This document shows, one piece after another, positions 60,395 through 64,000 of a stretch of DNA of 64,000 nucleotides. Source of the stretch: Liolophura sinensis. Its lineage: Eukaryota; Mollusca; Polyplacophora; Chitonida; Chitonidae. The stretch covers positions 59,992,984 through 60,056,983 of the forward strand of contig NC_088300.1 in the NCBI RefSeq assembly GCF_032854445.1. The letters are read 5' to 3'. Below the pieces are notes generated by a model, which saw only the letters and a program-made list of their open reading frames with translations, had not been told where the DNA came from and ran no database searches. The position numbers and the translations under genes were made by a program. Position 1 is the stretch's first letter, and every line of letters starts with the position of its first letter.

Positions 60395-60485
60395 CATCAT
60401 CGCTACCAATCTTCGTGAAGAACCCAATACATACACACGTACAACCATGTGGGCCTGCATATATATATATATATATATATATACA
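60325..60485. repeat. (AT)n microsatellites
   Basis: AT tracts at about 60330-60392 (interrupted) and 60460-60483. Confidence 0.95.
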
Positions 60486-60489
60486 CACT

Positions 60490-60955
60490 CTGAGCTGTAC
60501 GTTATTACTGTGACCATGAAGCTATCACGCCTTTGACACGCTCGCCCACAGTCAGCTGTTTTTCACTTCCGTCACAATAATTTTAATTCAGCTTAATACA
60601 TATCACGTAATGTACAAAAATATACACATATACATATACCTACATGTACACGCCATGCACACGCCATGCATGCATGCGTGGAATATTGTTTCACGCCCAG
60701 AAAGTGTGCATATATGTTCTATATAGAGATAGGCCCCCATATTAACACAACAAGTCACCACAGCCATGTAAATGTCTTGTATACAATGGACAATGGACAT
60801 ATGAACAGCGTTTTATGAATCTGAAATTATCACATATAAAGTCTCAAAATTACTATCTACATGTAGATGCTTAGAAGAGTCTTATGATTTATTATGTACT
60901 TGTTTGTTTGATAGGTGTTTAACGCCATATCTACATTTTTTCCATTCGTATAATA
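60490..60955. other. No supported gene
   Basis: Contains a short SINE-like trace (TTTGATAGGTGTTTAACGCC at 60907) and tandem CATG words near 60655-60680; nothing else. Confidence 0.3.
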
Positions 60956-60984
60956 TGTATACATACATAACACGACAAAGATGA

Positions 60985-61395
60985 AGTTTTATGCATAGGG
61001 AAAACAGAAAGGTTCATCATCCTGCAGGACGGTACAGTGGAGGATCAAAAAGTTGATCTTTCCCATACTGACTTCGTGATTTTGTTGGAGAACGTGAACT
61101 TGATTAATTTAGGATGGAAAGATTCGGATTTTTTTTTATGGATGAGGAAAACAGCTTCTAGTCAGAATAAGGGTTGATCATCCACTATACAGCGACTTCG
61201 TGATTTTGTTGGAGAACGGAAACTTGATTTAAGTGAGGATGAAAAGATTCCGATTTTTTTATGGATGAGGAAACCAGAAAGGATTCATCTTCATGTCAGA
61301 AAAAATGTTGATCCCCAACTATACAGGGTTCGTGATTTTACTGGAGAACACGAACTTGAGAAAATGAGGATAGGAAGGTTAGGAAGATTCTAATC
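60985..61395. repeat. ~120-base tandem repeat, three copies
   Basis: Three consecutive segments share GACTTCGTGATTTTGTTGGA, GAACGTGAACTTGATT, GGATGAAAAGATTCCGATTT and TTTATGGATGAGGAAA, with CAGAAAGGTTCATCAT between. The third copy is changed and ends near 61395. Confidence 0.8.
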
Positions 61396-61679
61396 CTTTT
61401 GTGGCCAAAAGGCCATGTCCCATGGTACATTTTTGAAAATTAGTGGCCAGGAAACTAATATTTCTGTCATGAATGTCGATAGGCTTGTTATAGATTAACC
61501 TACTCGCGTTATCTCGCTTCGGATAATCCAATAAACAAATCAGATAAACTGTTTACTGTTCCTCCATGTGTGTAAAGTTTTAGAAACAACCGTGGTCTTT
61601 TTGGTCTTGAAAGAAAACGCGTTCCCCAAAAGGTAAGCAATATATACTGTCTTTAATTACTTAAGTATATTTGTGATCA

Positions 61680-62015
61680 TTTCATGCACAAATATTTATA
61701 CATAATACTGATATAGTCGTGTGAATGTTTATGACCATTCCATACATCAATATCTATGGAAAGTGAGATAGTCGTGTGAATGTTAGTGGCCATTTCAAAC
61801 ACCAATATCTACAGAAAATGAGACAGTCGTGCGAATGTTTGTGACCATTCCATACACCAATATCTATAGAAAATGAGACAGTCGTGTGAATGTTTGTGAC
61901 CATTCCATACACCAATATCTATAGAAAATGAGAGAGTCGTGTGAATGTTTGTGACCATTTTATACATCAATATATAGATACCGGTATAGTCATGTGAATG
62001 TTTGTGATTCTAATA
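61680..62015. repeat. 55-base minisatellite, about six copies
   Basis: Unit GTGTGAATGTTTGTGACCAT, TCCATACACCAATATCTATA, GAAAATGAGACAGTC; the outer copies are diverged. Confidence 0.9.
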
Positions 62016-62568
62016 TGGAAGAATTCGATCGGTCAGAAAGTCCGCGGTTTAAACATCGTCAGAATTTTTTCCTCTTCCAAAAAAAAAAAAAAAATACTGG
62101 AAAAAGGTGCACACATTTTATATCACATTTCAGGTAGCACCTGTACCGAGGGAAGCTGATACCAATTCGAGTAAAAAACCTGTCTGTATATGTATATATA
62201 GGTTATATGTTCATGCATGCAGTGGAAATACCTCCGTAATGCCCACTCGCTCAGTCGCATGCATGCAGACACCCACTAACACGTGGTAACACCGAGCATT
62301 TCACGTGGAAATACATTACTCATTCGTGGGGTAACATGGCCCAGTGATTGACAGCAAACGTGACGTGAGTGGGCATGTGGGAATGCTCCGACTTACGTGA
62401 AACGGAATGGATATCAGCTGATAAACAGCCGTTTCCTGTCTGAAGGTTAGACTTCAATAAGAGTTGACTGACCAAAAACCGGTGCAGATACAAGAACCAA
62501 GTAGGCACGTATGTACGCGTACATGCATGTGTAGCAACAGATATAAACGTCATACTGATTTTGACCTG

Positions 62569-62984
62569 CGCCCCGATTGTTCAAAACTGGTTTACAACTT
62601 AATACCAGATTTAACTTCAAGCCAGATCATCAATTTGGCGATTAGCCTAAAAAAAATTGTGTTACATTGTATTAAATATTGACTAAAGCTGCCGTTGTTT
62701 TACTTTGTCTTTAGATAACCTCACTTACTGAAGAGTTAGGTTAAAAATTTAAACTCTCCGGCCGTACGTGGGAAGGTCTTCAGCAACCTGTGGTTGGTCG
62801 TGATTTCTCCCGGGCTCTGTCCGGTTTCCTCTCACCAAAATGCTGGCCGCCGTCATATAAGTGAAATATTCTTGAGTATGGCGTAAAACACCAATCAAAT
62901 AAGCAAATAAATAAAAATTTAAACATAAAATATAACTTAATACCAGTATTAACTTACACACTTTCGAACAACTGGGCCCTGTAC
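62569..62984. mobile_element. GGGCCC-type MITE interrupted by a SINE
   Basis: The left part begins GCCCCGATTGTTCAAAACTG, then TTACAACTTAATACCAGAT. The right part ends, on the other strand, GGGCCCAGTTGTTCGAAAG, then TAAGTTAATACTGGTATTA. Together they form an inverted pair typical of one element, now split by the SINE at 62755-62912. Confidence 0.6.
62755..62912 (+). mobile_element. 5'-truncated SINE family A with 12-base target duplication
   Basis: Begins within the body (TCTCCGGCCGTACGTGGGAA), then CAAAATGCTGGCCGCCGTCA, GTGAAATATTCTTGAGTATG and GCGTAAAACACCAATCAAAT. AAAAATTTAAAC is repeated exactly at 62743-62754 and 62913-62924. The truncation at insertion is typical of target-primed reverse transcription. 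Confidence 0.92.
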
Positions 62985-63351
62985 GTGCCATGTACGGTCC
63001 TCGACAAAGGGCTAGGCCTACACATGCAGCACAATTTCATGTAGATCCGAGATATGATGTATATTATAACATGTACTAATCGGTAAAGCACATCCAAAAT
63101 GGTTCATGGTGATTTTTTTTTAAAAGAGATTTTGACATTACTGAACGTTACAAGTATAAGGACTTAGCTACTAATGAGGATGATTTTGTTGTATATTAAA
63201 TATCCACAAAATAGTAAAACAAAAAGAATATGTCAACAGTATAGACATGTTTGTCATATGGAAAAGACAATTGAAAAGATAACACCCCACTTCTCACCTC
63301 TCAAACATCGACAACATGATGTGATATGCACCTTATTTTTGTGCCTTTATA

Positions 63352-63515
63352 TATATTTATTTGATTGGCGTTTTACGCCGTTCTCAAGAATATTTCACTT
63401 ATACGACGGCGGCCAGCATTATGGTGGGAGGAAACCGGGTAGAGCCCGGTGGAAACCCTCGACCATCCGCAGGGTGGTGGCAGACCTTCCCACGTGCGAC
63501 CGGAGAGGAAGCCAG
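63352..63515 (-). mobile_element. SINE family A copy, head missing
   Basis: Minus-strand copy from TATTTGATTGGCGTTTTACG to GACCGGAGAGGAAGCCAG; the tRNA-like head is absent. Confidence 0.85.
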
Positions 63516-64000
63516 GCCTTCATATGTAGACAAAATACATGCTGTTATTTTACTTGACTATACATGTATGTATATTGCGATATAGAAATGCTGTGTAAAA
63601 ACATACATTTCGGCTCTGACAAGACATATAGGTTATCGTCATCATGAATAACTCATAATATAGACAAGAAAAGATACAAAACACACGTTCAAAACTATAA
63701 ATAGTACTACCCATTTTTAACCATATCTTTTTTATTAGTTAATAACTGAATGTACATGTATTTGAAAATCTATAGCTGTTAATTCGGTTGAGAGATACAT
63801 GGAGATATGTTCATTTGGCAAGTTTGTATTATATACATTATGAACTTAACAACCATTTACATATATACCAACAGGGGTTGGTCTATAGGCGTATATCTTA
63901 ACTTACTAAGGTTTTTAATTTCTCTGGGAGAGTCCTGTTATATGGTGTGAAATTGTTTTTCCATTAGAATACGAGGGGAGGGGGTATACTTGTATTGTGC
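63516..64000. other. No supported gene
   Basis: AT-rich to the end of the window. Confidence 0.35.

Noticed and set aside
63174-63557. 127-residue frame
   Set aside because: Mostly a translated SINE (FDWRFTPFSRIFHLYDGGQH motif); similar frames recur wherever the SINE occurs.

Overview
This is a eukaryotic, animal window. Genes are split by GT-AG introns, roughly half or more of the DNA is repeats, and the protein families are metazoan. A tRNA-derived SINE with many copies, GGGCCC-type MITEs, and a secreted peptidoglycan recognition protein with a six-cysteine extra domain together suggest a marine lophotrochozoan, most likely a mollusc. That is inference from repeat and domain style; no species is assigned. 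There is one 200-base run of N (21086-21285).

Layout. 80-3979 (+): the last seven exons of a VCPIP1-type p97-associated deubiquitinase, with a long AT-rich 3' flank. 9814-12440 (-) and 15919-20261 (+): two peptidoglycan recognition protein (PGRP) genes arranged head to head. The minus gene encodes a secreted protein that keeps the zinc ligands of an amidase. The plus gene appears membrane-anchored and has lost two zinc ligands. 21286-26345: three minisatellite arrays. 26383-27024 (+): two exons of an unrecognised basic protein. 27743-34760 (+): fragments of a Gfo/Idh/MocA-type NAD(P)-dependent dehydrogenase (inositol-dehydrogenase-like), scattered among minisatellites, with an in-frame TGA and a missing core, so probably a decayed or incomplete copy. 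40718-40904 (+): an isolated 3'-terminal-type exon. 41-64 kb: almost entirely repeats (SINEs, MITEs, a GC-rich fold-back element, minisatellites, AT tracts), with one possible terminal exon at 58754-58831.

How the parts relate. The two PGRP genes share an exon of identical length (198 bases) and the same two phase-1 introns around it, so they are tandem-inverted paralogues. A secreted amidase next to a membrane-tethered non-catalytic binder suggests an effector/sensor pair of innate immunity; this is inference. The other genes are unrelated neighbours.

A striking property is minisatellite density: at least a dozen arrays with periods of 27, 33, 36, 45, 46, 48, 48, 55, 61, 69 and 79 bases. 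Several periods are multiples of three and give long open frames on both strands. These are not genes. Splice sites and exon joins were read by eye; none was checked against transcripts.
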